DNA of 28,745 nucleotides, from NCBI GenBank assembly GCA_964423545.1, contig CAYRFV010000038.1, positions 1-28,745 on the forward strand, read 5' to 3'. Origin of the DNA: JALOOE01 sp964423545. GTDB taxonomy: Bacteria > Chloroflexota > Anaerolineae > CG2-30-64-16. The notes under the pieces were generated by a model. It had not been told where the DNA came from and did no database searches. It saw nothing but the letters and a program-made list of their open reading frames with translations. The position numbers and the translations under genes are program-made. Shown here piece after piece: positions 1 through 7,113 of this stretch. Position 1 is the first letter of the stretch. Each line of letters starts with the position of its first letter.

Positions 1-233
1 GTTGGGCCGGGGCCCGCGGCCACATCCTCACTGGAAAGCCGAATCGTCGACCGGCGGCGCACCGCCGATCTCGCATCATCAACGATCACGGCGCAGCGAC
101 CACACCGACCCTGCCCGCCACAAGGCTGGTTCAGGTCGTACCCGGCCAGCCGCGCCGCCTCGGTCAGCATGGTCCCGCCGGGCACAGCGACGGCTTTGTT
201 GCCTGGTTCAAAATGAACGGTGTAGATGGTCAT
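1..233 (-). CDS. acsV: Corrinoid Fe-S protein reductive activator (RACo/AcsV), N-terminal fragment
   Basis: This is the first 77 codons of a gene that runs off the left edge of the window; the frame is open from the ATG at 231-233 to base 1. The translation begins MTIYTVHFEPGNKAV and carries CGGQGRCGRC at about residues 46-55, the C-x5-C-x2-C signature of a plant-type [2Fe-2S] ferredoxin domain. In the RACo family this N-terminal domain precedes a long ATP-dependent actin-like domain that reduces inactive Co(II) corrinoid protein back to Co(I). Only the ferredoxin part is visible, so the assignment rests on that motif and on position: it is the next co-directional gene after nfnB in a cluster that contains acsC and acsD. 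Alternative: another protein with an N-terminal 2Fe-2S domain. No good Shine-Dalgarno precedes the start. Confidence 0.7.
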   Translation of the reverse strand, partial: MTIYTVHFEPGNKAVAVPGGTMLTEAARLAGYDLNQPCGGQGRCGRCAVIVDDARSAVRRRSTIRLSSEDVAAGPGP

Positions 234-325
234 GGCTTGAGACCGAAAATCGGAAACCGGTAACCCAGAGCAGCAAGCCGCGCGTGGGCCGGGAACGCCG
301 CCTCGCAGCATGCGGCGTCCGGCTC

Positions 326-1795
326 CTAGCCGACATTGAACAGCTTATCGTCGCTCAGGAACTTGTGAATATCGGCCGCGGCGCGTTTCCCTGCGCCCAT
401 TGCGCTGATGACAGTCGCCGCACCCGTGACGACATCGCCACCCGCCCACACGCCTGGCTTCAACGTGCGGCCTGTTTCGGCATCCGCGACGACAGTGCCG
501 TGACGCGTCCGCTCCAGACCGGCCGCATTGTTGAAGACAATGGGGTTGGGGCTCGTTCCCAGCGCGAAGATCACCGTATCGACCGGCATCTCGAACTCCG
601 ACCCGGCGATGGGGACCGGCGACCGGCGTCCAGAGGCGTCCGGCTCACCCAATTGCATGCGGATACAGCGCATTGCGCGCACCGCACCCTTCTCGTCACC
701 CAGGATCGCCACCGGGTTGGTGAGGAAATCGCAGATGACCCCCTCCTCCTCGGCATGATGGAATTCCTCTTCGCGAGCAGGCACCTCGTGTCGGGAGCGA
801 CGATAGACAATATGCACTTCGTGAGCCGCCCCGTGCGCCTGACCGCCGTTGGCGCGCGCGCGCAGCATCTGCAACCGAAGCGCACTGCGGGCGGCATCCA
901 TGGCCACATTGCCCGCGCCGATCACCGCCACCTGCCGGCCCACCTTCACCGGCGTATCATACTCCGGGAAACGGTAGCCCTTCATCAGGTTGACCCGGGT
1001 CAAGAACTCGTTCGCCGACATCACGCCGTTCAGGTTAATGCCGGGGATGCGCATGAAGGATGGGAGGCCAGCGCCTGTACCCATGAAGACTGCGTCGAAT
1101 TCGTTGAGCAGCTCATCCAGCGTGTAGGTGTTGCCGATGACGTGGTCGGTGCGAATCTGGATGCCGAGGTTTCGGGCGGCGCTGTCCAGCTCCGCTCGGA
1201 TGATGCTCTTGGGCAGACGGAATTCGGGAATGCCGTAGATCAACACGCCCCCCGGCAGGTGCAGCGATTCAAAGATGACAACCTCATGGCCCAACTTCGC
1301 CAGATCGACTGCGCAGGTCAAACCGGCCGGGCCAGAGCCGACCACTGCCACCCGGCGGCCCGTCGGTGAAGCCGGACGGGCCGTACTGGTATGTTCGCGC
1401 AGCTCGAAGTCGCCCACGAAGCGCTCCAGCCGGCCGATTGCCACCGCCTGTCCCTTTTTCGCCAGGACGCAGTTTGCCTCGCACTGCGTCTCCTGCGGGC
1501 ACACGCGGCCGCAAATGGCGGGCAGGTTGTTCTTCTCTTGCATCGCCTGTACTGCCGCCGCCATATCGCCGTCGCGCAACGCCTTGATGAACTGCGGGAT
1601 GAGCACGCCGACGGGGCAGCCGTCGACGCAGCGCGGCTTGGCGCACTGCAAACATCGTTCGGCTTCCTGCTGCGCCTGTTCCCAGGTGTAGCCCAGGGCA
1701 ACCTCATCAAAGTTAGTGCTGCGCGCCGCCGGCTCCTGTGCCGGCATTTCGTGGCGCTGAATCGCCATGCGCTCGCGATTGGTCAGTTCGGACAT
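326..1795 (-). CDS. nfnB: NfnB: large subunit of ferredoxin-dependent NAD(H):NADP(H) transhydrogenase (GltD-like)
   Basis: A 489-residue flavoprotein. The start is the ATG at 1793-1795, preceded by GGAGG at 1803-1807 with a 7-nt gap; upstream in-frame codons give non-protein-like, Arg/Ser-rich sequence. Cys48, 51, 56, 60 (CLQCAKPRC...C) and Cys95, 99, 105, 109 form two ferredoxin-like [4Fe-4S] sites. GSGPAG at 153-158 is the FAD-binding Rossmann turn, and VIGAGNVAMDAAR further on is the NADP(H)-binding one. In NfnAB, NfnB binds FAD and NADP(H) and bifurcates electrons from NADPH to ferredoxin and NAD+. The same fold is annotated as glutamate synthase small subunit or sulfide dehydrogenase SudA; the NfnA-like partner directly upstream (88-nt gap) and the acetogenic context favour Nfn. 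Confidence 0.88.
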   Translation of the reverse strand: MSELTNRERMAIQRHEMPAQEPAARSTNFDEVALGYTWEQAQQEAERCLQCAKPRCVDGCPVGVLIPQFIKALRDGDMAAAVQAMQEKNNLPAICGRVCPQETQCEANCVLAKKGQAVAIGRLERFVGDFELREHTSTARPASPTGRRVAVVGSGPAGLTCAVDLAKLGHEVVIFESLHLPGGVLIYGIPEFRLPKSIIRAELDSAARNLGIQIRTDHVIGNTYTLDELLNEFDAVFMGTGAGLPSFMRIPGINLNGVMSANEFLTRVNLMKGYRFPEYDTPVKVGRQVAVIGAGNVAMDAARSALRLQMLRARANGGQAHGAAHEVHIVYRRSRHEVPAREEEFHHAEEEGVICDFLTNPVAILGDEKGAVRAMRCIRMQLGEPDASGRRSPVPIAGSEFEMPVDTVIFALGTSPNPIVFNNAAGLERTRHGTVVADAETGRTLKPGVWAGGDVVTGAATVISAMGAGKRAAADIHKFLSDDKLFNVG

Positions 1796-1883
1796 CAGCC
1801 AACCTCCGCAGGGGGCGTCGGGCGCTGCCGGAAGCCATGCCCCAATGGAAGCACGCGGATCGCATCGCCGGGCCGAGCGCCTG

Positions 1884-2756
1884 CTACGCCGGCGCCTTAT
1901 CCAGATTGCACTCGTGCGACGGCGTCTCGCGCAACTGCTCCCATCGCTCGATCGAGAGCTGCTCCTCGCCGCGGTAGAACTGCATGCGGGACAGCAGCCC
2001 ATTCCAGTCGACCAGGTGCCCGTTGAACTCCGGACCGTCGACACACACAAACTTGGCGCCTTCGGTCATCGGCACCCGGCAGCCGCCGCACATCCCTGTG
2101 CCGTCGATCATGATCGTGTTCAGGCTGACAATCGTCTCAACGCCGAACGGCTGGGTGGTCAGCGACACGAACTTCATCATGATCGTCGGCCCGATGGCCC
2201 AAACCCTCTTGATCTCGCCCGGCCGCGCCTCCAGCAGCTCCTTCAGCGGCGCAGTGACCACGCCCTTGCGGCCGTAGGAGCCATCGTCGGTGCAGACGAT
2301 CAGCTCGTCGGAGACCGAGCGCATCCGATCCTCCCAGAAGAGCAGCTCCCGACTGCGTGCACCGATGATCGAGACGACATGGCTGCCCGCCTCTTTGAGT
2401 GCGCGAGCAATCGGATACATCGGCGCGATGCCCACCCCACCCGCCACGCAGACCACTGTGCCGCTGGCTGCAATCTCGGTGGGATGGCCCAAGGGCCCGG
2501 CGACGGAAAAGAACCCCTCGCCGACGCTCAGGGCGCCCATCTGTTTGGTGGACTTGCCGATTTCCTGGATGACGAGGGTGATCGTCCCGGCCTGCTTGTC
2601 GTGATCAGCAATGGTCAGTGGAATGCGCTCGCCCTGCGGATCAGCGATGACGATCACGAACTGGCCCGGCTTGGCGTTGCGCGCTACGTGCGGCGCCTCC
2701 ACGACCAGGAGCACAATCGCGTCGGACAGGGTCTGCTTCTCGAGGATCTTGTACAT
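1884..2756 (-). CDS. nfnA: NfnA: small subunit of ferredoxin-dependent NAD(H):NADP(H) transhydrogenase
   Basis: A 290-residue protein starting MYKILEKQTLSD, about the family's usual length. The N-terminal half is a ferredoxin-reductase beta barrel for FAD (PGQFVIV), followed by an NAD(H)-binding domain (CVAGGVGIAPMYPIARALK). Near the C-terminus, Cys223, Cys226 (CGGC) and Cys238 bind a [2Fe-2S] cluster; the family is known to use an Asp as fourth ligand, and Asp218 sits just before. NfnA exchanges electrons with NADH and passes them to NfnB. The same protein type is also called sulfide dehydrogenase SudB or dihydroorotate dehydrogenase electron-transfer subunit; pairing with nfnB makes Nfn/Sud most likely. 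GGAAG lies just upstream of the ATG, with a second GAGGTGA about 13 nt away. Confidence 0.88.
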   Translation of the reverse strand: MYKILEKQTLSDAIVLLVVEAPHVARNAKPGQFVIVIADPQGERIPLTIADHDKQAGTITLVIQEIGKSTKQMGALSVGEGFFSVAGPLGHPTEIAASGTVVCVAGGVGIAPMYPIARALKEAGSHVVSIIGARSRELLFWEDRMRSVSDELIVCTDDGSYGRKGVVTAPLKELLEARPGEIKRVWAIGPTIMMKFVSLTTQPFGVETIVSLNTIMIDGTGMCGGCRVPMTEGAKFVCVDGPEFNGHLVDWNGLLSRMQFYRGEEQLSIERWEQLRETPSHECNLDKAPA

Positions 2757-2947
2757 GGCGACTTCCGTATCACCTCACGGGTCCGATGACAAACAACTAC
2801 CCTGCAGATTCACCTTTCCTCACTGGAAATGACCTTGGCATTCGGGGTAGTGCGCCCTGACCAAAGCATTTGCTCATTCGATCTGCCAAGATGAGCGATC
2901 TCAGTTCTGCCTCCTGCAGGCACGCGGACACAGCCACAGATACAAGT

Positions 2948-2979
2948 CTGGAAGCGGGATGCGTGCATCCCGCTTCCAG
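2948..2979 (-). terminator. Perfect hairpin just after acsC
   Basis: A 15-bp perfect inverted repeat (2948-2962 with 2965-2979) with only 2 nt between the arms begins 9 nt after the acsC stop codon. There is no U-tract on the minus strand, so it may be a processing or mRNA-stabilising hairpin rather than a full intrinsic terminator. It separates acsDC from nfnAB and could set different transcript levels for them. Confidence 0.55.
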
Positions 2980-2988
2980 CTCGCGCTC

Positions 2989-4356
2989 CTACCATGCGGT
3001 CTTCAGATACCGTGGCAGATCCACCGCCTCGCGCGGGCCCACCTTGATGTGCCAGCCGGGCAGCTCCTCCTCCAACTCGCCCATCAGCACTGCCACGTGG
3101 CCGGGGATCACCACCTTGCGATGGCTCACCTTCTCGGCAATGCCGGTGTTCTTGACCGTCTTGGCGATCTTTTCCGCATCGAACTTTCCGGCGGCCCAGG
3201 CGGTCAGCACGCTCATGCCCTCGGCGTCCGCCACCAACAGCCACGCCGGCAGCCCACTCGATTCCATCTCGTTTGCCACTGCGAAGTAGGTGATCGAGAA
3301 GTTGGTGGTGACCAGCACCGGCGCCTCTGCGGTCGGTTTGTTGATCGGGAAGATGCCCGGCTCCACCTGGATCGGTTTCTGTGGATCAGTGAAGAGGTTG
3401 GCGCGCAGCACCAGGAGGGGGTAGACGAAAGCCGGATCGAAGCCGCTCAAGACGACGAAGCCGGCATACTTCGCGACCTGCTGCCCCGCCAGCAACATCT
3501 CCATCGCCGGATCAGACGCGCCCAGGTAGGGGAAGGTGATGACCGGGTAGCCGAGCGGCCGGAAGCTCTTTTTGAGCGCCAGCCGGCGAATCTCAGTCAG
3601 CCTCTCCAGCGAGCCTTTGAAGCTCCGAGCCGTTGGATCGAGCACCAGGTCCTCGACCCCTGCGGCAACCAGCTTCTCGGTCAGTTCGGCCAGCTCACCA
3701 AGGCTCGCGCCGCGCACGGCGAGCGGCGCCTTTGCTTCTTTGGCCAGCTTCGCCATCGCTTCCCAGTTCGCGGCGGTGGCTGCGCAGAGGAGCGGCGCGC
3801 CGCCGGTTGCCTTGGCCAGGCCGGCAGACATGATCGCCGGATCCTCGGTCACCAATGCGAACGGCAGATGGCACGCACCGCGCGCGGCCGCGACCGCCGC
3901 TGCGAATTTGCCCGCATCGCCGGACGTCGCCTCGACAGCCAGTCCGTCAAGGTGCAGGGCCATGCCGACATAGTCCACCGTGTAATCGGCCACGGCCTTC
4001 GCCAGCGTTGAGATCTCGGCCGCCGAGAGGGTGTCGGAGATGCGCACCAGCAGCGCCGCAGGATGGTAGAAGGTCTTCTCATGGCGGAAGAGGACGACCT
4101 CGTTGCCCGCTTCGACCTTCCGCCCATCGGCCGACAACGTGATCAGGCGAATCGGCGGTGCGGCTGCCGCAGAGAGCTTGGCCTTTGCTTCGTCGCTGAC
4201 ATACTTGCACTGTGCCAGCTCCGCCTGTTTGGCGGCCAACTTCATCGCGAAGGCCAGGCAGGTGGGGAATCCGCACTCCTTGCAGTTCGCCTTAGGATGC
4301 GGCGGCTTGACACCGCCGGGGAGCAGCTTGTAGATTTCCAGACCGGATAGAGCCAT
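2989..4356 (-). CDS. acsC: Corrinoid iron-sulfur protein large (gamma) subunit AcsC
   Basis: A 455-residue protein, normal length for AcsC/CdhE. The N-terminus has Cys25, Cys28, Cys33 and Cys50 (CKECGFPTC then a later Cys), the four-Cys [4Fe-4S] motif that reduces the corrinoid. The middle is a TIM-barrel-like domain and the C-terminal region (from about residue 330) corresponds to the cobalamin-binding domain. With AcsD it forms the methyl carrier that takes a methyl group from methyl-tetrahydrofolate and hands it to the A-cluster of AcsB. AAGGAG stands 7 nt before the ATG. It lies 94 nt downstream of acsD in the same direction and ends in a perfect hairpin. Confidence 0.95.
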   Translation of the reverse strand: MALSGLEIYKLLPGGVKPPHPKANCKECGFPTCLAFAMKLAAKQAELAQCKYVSDEAKAKLSAAAAPPIRLITLSADGRKVEAGNEVVLFRHEKTFYHPAALLVRISDTLSAAEISTLAKAVADYTVDYVGMALHLDGLAVEATSGDAGKFAAAVAAARGACHLPFALVTEDPAIMSAGLAKATGGAPLLCAATAANWEAMAKLAKEAKAPLAVRGASLGELAELTEKLVAAGVEDLVLDPTARSFKGSLERLTEIRRLALKKSFRPLGYPVITFPYLGASDPAMEMLLAGQQVAKYAGFVVLSGFDPAFVYPLLVLRANLFTDPQKPIQVEPGIFPINKPTAEAPVLVTTNFSITYFAVANEMESSGLPAWLLVADAEGMSVLTAWAAGKFDAEKIAKTVKNTGIAEKVSHRKVVIPGHVAVLMGELEEELPGWHIKVGPREAVDLPRYLKTAW

Positions 4357-4450
4357 GGGATGTCTCCTTCAAATCGCAGTGCACCGTCACGATCGATGAG
4401 GCGCATGGAGGCCGCCGGCTTCTTGCTTGCGCCTCGTCTCCCACCCCTTC

Positions 4451-5422
4451 TCACGCCGCCATAAGCTCAGCGATCATCTTTTTCACGCGCGCCACCGCCT
4501 CCGGATGCCGCATCACGACAATATCGGCGCCTGATTCGACCAGGGCCGCGGCGGTCATCGTTTCCCAGTTGACGGCACGCGTCTGCCAATCGCCCCAGCT
4601 TGCTGGGACACCGTCGCCCGTGCGCGCCTCCTTGGCGCGCCACGCCTCCTCTCCCGGAGTGACGATGAGCGGCTGTTGGGTCATCCCATCACCCTGCAAG
4701 GCGGCCAGGCGCAGCCGCTCCATGACGCTGTAACCGTACTCCATGCCGTAGCCGAGGGAGCCGGTCGTAGGATCGGAGATGATGCGCTCCATCGGCAGGC
4801 CCATGTCATGGATCAAGATATTCAACTGCTTGGACAGGTTGACATCCATCGGTGTCTTGGCGGTGACGAGATGGCCGTTCGCCAGGGCGGCCGCGACAAT
4901 GGTGCGATAGTTCTTGTCCTCGCACGGACCGAGCACCAGACGCTCACCCGCGGCTTCTTCCGCCGCAGCCACCAACAGCTCGTTGTCGAGCTCGGCCTGG
5001 CCTGCGCCGAACACGATGAGCGGTAGGCCTGTCGCGCTCAGCACGCTGCGCACGATTTGCCTGGCTTTGGCCGCGGTCATGCGCGCGCCGCTGGCATCGA
5101 CCGTCGTGAAACGCAAGGCGATCACATCGGCGCCGGCCGCCTCAGCCGCCTTGGCCCAGGCAGACGGATCGGCCAGTGCAGCTCCCCAGACCTTGGTGAG
5201 CGGTTCAGCCCACTCCTCACCCGGATTGCGACACCACACCTCGACAGCGATCACGGGCCGGTTGGGCACCTTGCCGTCGAAGCTCAGGAACGGCAACGTG
5301 GTCTGCCCGCCGACGGTGACGGTCCGGACCCGCGTGCCGCCTTCTGCCGCGGTTGCACCCAAGGTGATCGCGCGAATGCTGCCCGACCACTTCTCGACAG
5401 GAATCTCGACGTTCACGGGCAT
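4451..5422 (-). CDS. acsD: Corrinoid iron-sulfur protein small (delta) subunit AcsD
   Basis: A 323-residue protein beginning MPVNVEIPVEKWSG. The ATG at 5420-5422 is chosen because AGGAGG (5429-5434) stands 6 nt upstream and because the N-terminus then matches the family; 20 more in-frame codons exist upstream but look non-coding. AcsD/CdhD is a TIM-barrel protein that pairs with AcsC to hold the corrinoid. Recognisable stretches include an early beta strand (TVGGQTTLPFLSFDGK), DVIALRF, and DPTTGSLGYGMEYGYSVMER near residue 225. The gene sits between the ferredoxin-reductase gene and acsC, all co-directional. Confidence 0.94.
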   Translation of the reverse strand: MPVNVEIPVEKWSGSIRAITLGATAAEGGTRVRTVTVGGQTTLPFLSFDGKVPNRPVIAVEVWCRNPGEEWAEPLTKVWGAALADPSAWAKAAEAAGADVIALRFTTVDASGARMTAAKARQIVRSVLSATGLPLIVFGAGQAELDNELLVAAAEEAAGERLVLGPCEDKNYRTIVAAALANGHLVTAKTPMDVNLSKQLNILIHDMGLPMERIISDPTTGSLGYGMEYGYSVMERLRLAALQGDGMTQQPLIVTPGEEAWRAKEARTGDGVPASWGDWQTRAVNWETMTAAALVESGADIVVMRHPEAVARVKKMIAELMAA

Positions 5423-5487
5423 GTAGAACCTCCTTTGCAGGTCTGACGAAGGATAAGAGACAACAGACGCAGGATCAGGCAATCGTC

Positions 5488-6327
5488 CTACCAGTACCTC
5501 TCTACGTGAATCTCGCCCGGCGCCTTCTTCGAATGTTCCCGAAACCCCTCCCGCGCTAACATCGCGGATGTCTCGTCGATCATTGCCGGTGCGCCACAGA
5601 GGAACAGGTGGGTATTGTCCGGCGTCGGGTGAAATCCCCAGGCTTTCTCAAGCGCGCCGTTCCTCCAGAGATCCTGGACATAACCGGTTGCGCCAGTCCA
5701 CGGCGTCGGTTCGCTCCGCGGCCGGCTGATCGTCGGAATATAGGTGAAGTTGGGGCACAGGTGTTCGAGCGTCATGAGCTGCGAGCGATAGCCCAGGTCC
5801 CATGAGTGCCGCGCGCCGTGCAACACAGCAAAGTTCCGCGTCTCACCGCACATGAGGTGGGTGCTGAGCATGCTCATATACGGCGCCAGCCCGGTGCCGG
5901 TGGCAATCATCACCACGTGCCGGTCGCTCGGCATCTGATCGAGGGTGAACATCCCCGCGATTCTGGGCGAGAGCCAGATGCGGTCCCCGATCTTCAGGGC
6001 GAACAGGCGCGGTGTCAACGCGCCGCTCGTCACCAGCGCGACATAGAACTCCATGTACTCTTTGGTCAGAGACGACGAAGCAATGGAGTAGGCGCGGCGA
6101 ATCAGCTTGTCGGGATCGGGCGGTGACTCTTCCGGCTCAGAGAGGGCGCCCCGAGGAGCGGCGCCCGGCAGCCCAATCACAGCGAACTGGCCGGGCGCGA
6201 ATTCGGGCAGCTCCCAGCCATCGGCGGCAACACGCAGGATCATCAACCAGGGCGAGATCTCGTCTCTGAGCGTAACGACGGCGTTCAGTATGGGCTCGGG
6301 CAAGATCAACTCCTCGGGGAGCAACAT
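5488..6327 (-). CDS. FAD-dependent ferredoxin-NAD(P)+ reductase-type protein in the acs cluster
   Basis: A 279-residue single-chain flavoprotein of the bacterial ferredoxin-NADP+ reductase (Fpr) type. PGQFAVIGLPG (about 45-55) and RAYSIASS (78-85) form the FAD site, MIATGTGLAPYMSML (about 135-150) is the nucleotide-binding turn, and LCGAPAMIDET (about 247-257) is the conserved C-terminal NAD(P) segment. It ends in Tyr-Trp, an aromatic end that could stack on the flavin. Known for the family: electron transfer between NAD(P)H and ferredoxin or flavodoxin. Its place between acsB/CBS and acsD suggests it exchanges electrons with the ferredoxin used by CODH/ACS, or reduces the corrinoid protein; this is inference. 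There is no clear Shine-Dalgarno; a sigma70-like promoter lies just upstream. Confidence 0.85.
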   Translation of the reverse strand: MLLPEELILPEPILNAVVTLRDEISPWLMILRVAADGWELPEFAPGQFAVIGLPGAAPRGALSEPEESPPDPDKLIRRAYSIASSSLTKEYMEFYVALVTSGALTPRLFALKIGDRIWLSPRIAGMFTLDQMPSDRHVVMIATGTGLAPYMSMLSTHLMCGETRNFAVLHGARHSWDLGYRSQLMTLEHLCPNFTYIPTISRPRSEPTPWTGATGYVQDLWRNGALEKAWGFHPTPDNTHLFLCGAPAMIDETSAMLAREGFREHSKKAPGEIHVERYW

Positions 6328-6357
6328 GCCTTCGACTGCAATACCTGTGCTCGCTCG

Positions 6358-6387
6358 ATTATACCCTGACTCGTACAGCTATCATAA
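6358..6387 (-). promoter_or_regulatory. Putative internal promoter ahead of the ferredoxin reductase gene
   Basis: On the minus strand, TATAAT (6358-6363) is preceded by TTATGA (6382-6387) with an 18-bp spacer. The predicted start would be about 24 nt before the ATG at 6327. It follows a hairpin that could end the upstream transcript, so the reductase-acsD-acsC part may have its own promoter. Confidence 0.45.
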
Positions 6388-6390
6388 CGC

Positions 6391-6427
6391 GCAGACCTGA
6401 CCGATCAATGAGGCCGGTCAGGTCTGC
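6391..6427 (-). terminator. 13-bp perfect hairpin between CBS gene and reductase gene
   Basis: Arms 6391-6403 and 6415-6427 are perfectly complementary with an 11-nt loop. The structure begins 11 nt after the CBS stop codon. No T-run follows on the minus strand (on the plus strand GTTTTTC follows), so termination strength in the operon direction is uncertain. Confidence 0.5.
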
Positions 6428-6437
6428 CGGAAGTTTT

Positions 6438-6965
6438 TCAACTTCGATTTCCCAACCCATAGCGTTGGCGGAAAAGATCCATCGGCGTGGGGCGCGATGC
6501 GGCCGCGCCCTGCGACTTGATGTACTCCGGTCCCGCGAGCGCCTTCACGATATCGCGCAGGCTGAGAACAGAAGCTGGCCAGGTGCGCCCCGCCGCGTGG
6601 TGCAGGAAGAAGAGATGATCGACGCCCAGGTCGGCCATGATGGGCACGGCAGCCGCTAACGGGATGTCCGTCGGGCATTCGGGCACGGCCTCGTCCATCA
6701 CATCTTGCACGGCAAATTCCGAAGCATCCTCGCCCTTCACCGCCGCCTGCCCATATGCAGCAGCAAGAACGCGCTCGTTGATCCAGCCGCGGGTATCGCC
6801 CTCAGCGTCGAGCACTACGACCGCGGTGTGGTTGCCATCGACCATGAGCGCGGCGACGTGTGCCACCGTGTCTTCCAGCTTACAGGTCGGCACGCCGATA
6901 CGCATGACATTGCGGACGAGGAGCGATTCAGGCATCAGCTGCGTCGCCTCCGCACCTGCGGGCAT
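6438..6965 (-). CDS. CBS-domain pair protein inside the CODH/ACS cluster
   Basis: About 175 residues from the ATG at 6963-6965. The body is two CBS motifs in tandem: first VRNVMRIGVPTCKLEDTVAH through VVLDAEGDTRGWINERVL, second VQDVMDEAVPECPTDIPLAA through LSLRDIVKALAG. CBS pairs bind adenosine nucleotides (AMP, ATP, NADH, SAM) and act as energy or redox sensors. Nothing else is fused to it, so it may regulate a partner protein. It sits between acsB and the ferredoxin reductase. The start is uncertain: the frame stays open to a TTG at 7041-7043, but that lies inside the hairpin after acsB, and another ATG exists at 6933-6935. Confidence 0.82.
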   Translation of the reverse strand: MPAGAEATQLMPESLLVRNVMRIGVPTCKLEDTVAHVAALMVDGNHTAVVVLDAEGDTRGWINERVLAAAYGQAAVKGEDASEFAVQDVMDEAVPECPTDIPLAAAVPIMADLGVDHLFFLHHAAGRTWPASVLSLRDIVKALAGPEYIKSQGAAASRPTPMDLFRQRYGLGNRS

Positions 6966-7043
6966 CGTGCTCTCTGCCAGCGGCGTTGCCGGCCCCAACC
7001 AACCCTGCGGGTCCAGCCACAATCGGCCCTCTGCGCGTATCAA

Positions 7044-7076
7044 GAAGGCGCCGCCCTTGCCTCCGACGGCGCCTTC
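7044..7076 (-). terminator. GC-rich hairpin after acsB
   Basis: Arms 7044-7053 and 7067-7076 form a 10-bp perfect GC-rich stem with a 13-nt loop, followed on the minus strand by TTG and mixed sequence. It lies about 38 nt after the acsB stop and could partly terminate or stabilise the cooS-acsB message. Confidence 0.55.
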
Positions 7077-7113
7077 ATTATGGGCCGTTATGGGCCATTC
7101 GGTCTTCAGCCGC

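Noticed and set aside
2..1369. A 455-codon plus-strand open frame at the left edge
   Set aside because: It runs antisense through acsV and nfnB, whose protein motifs are clear; its own translation is His/Arg-rich without domains.
2818..2829. A 12-base match between 26-37 (within acsV) and 2818-2829 (intergenic)
   Set aside because: Too short and in unlike contexts; probably chance.
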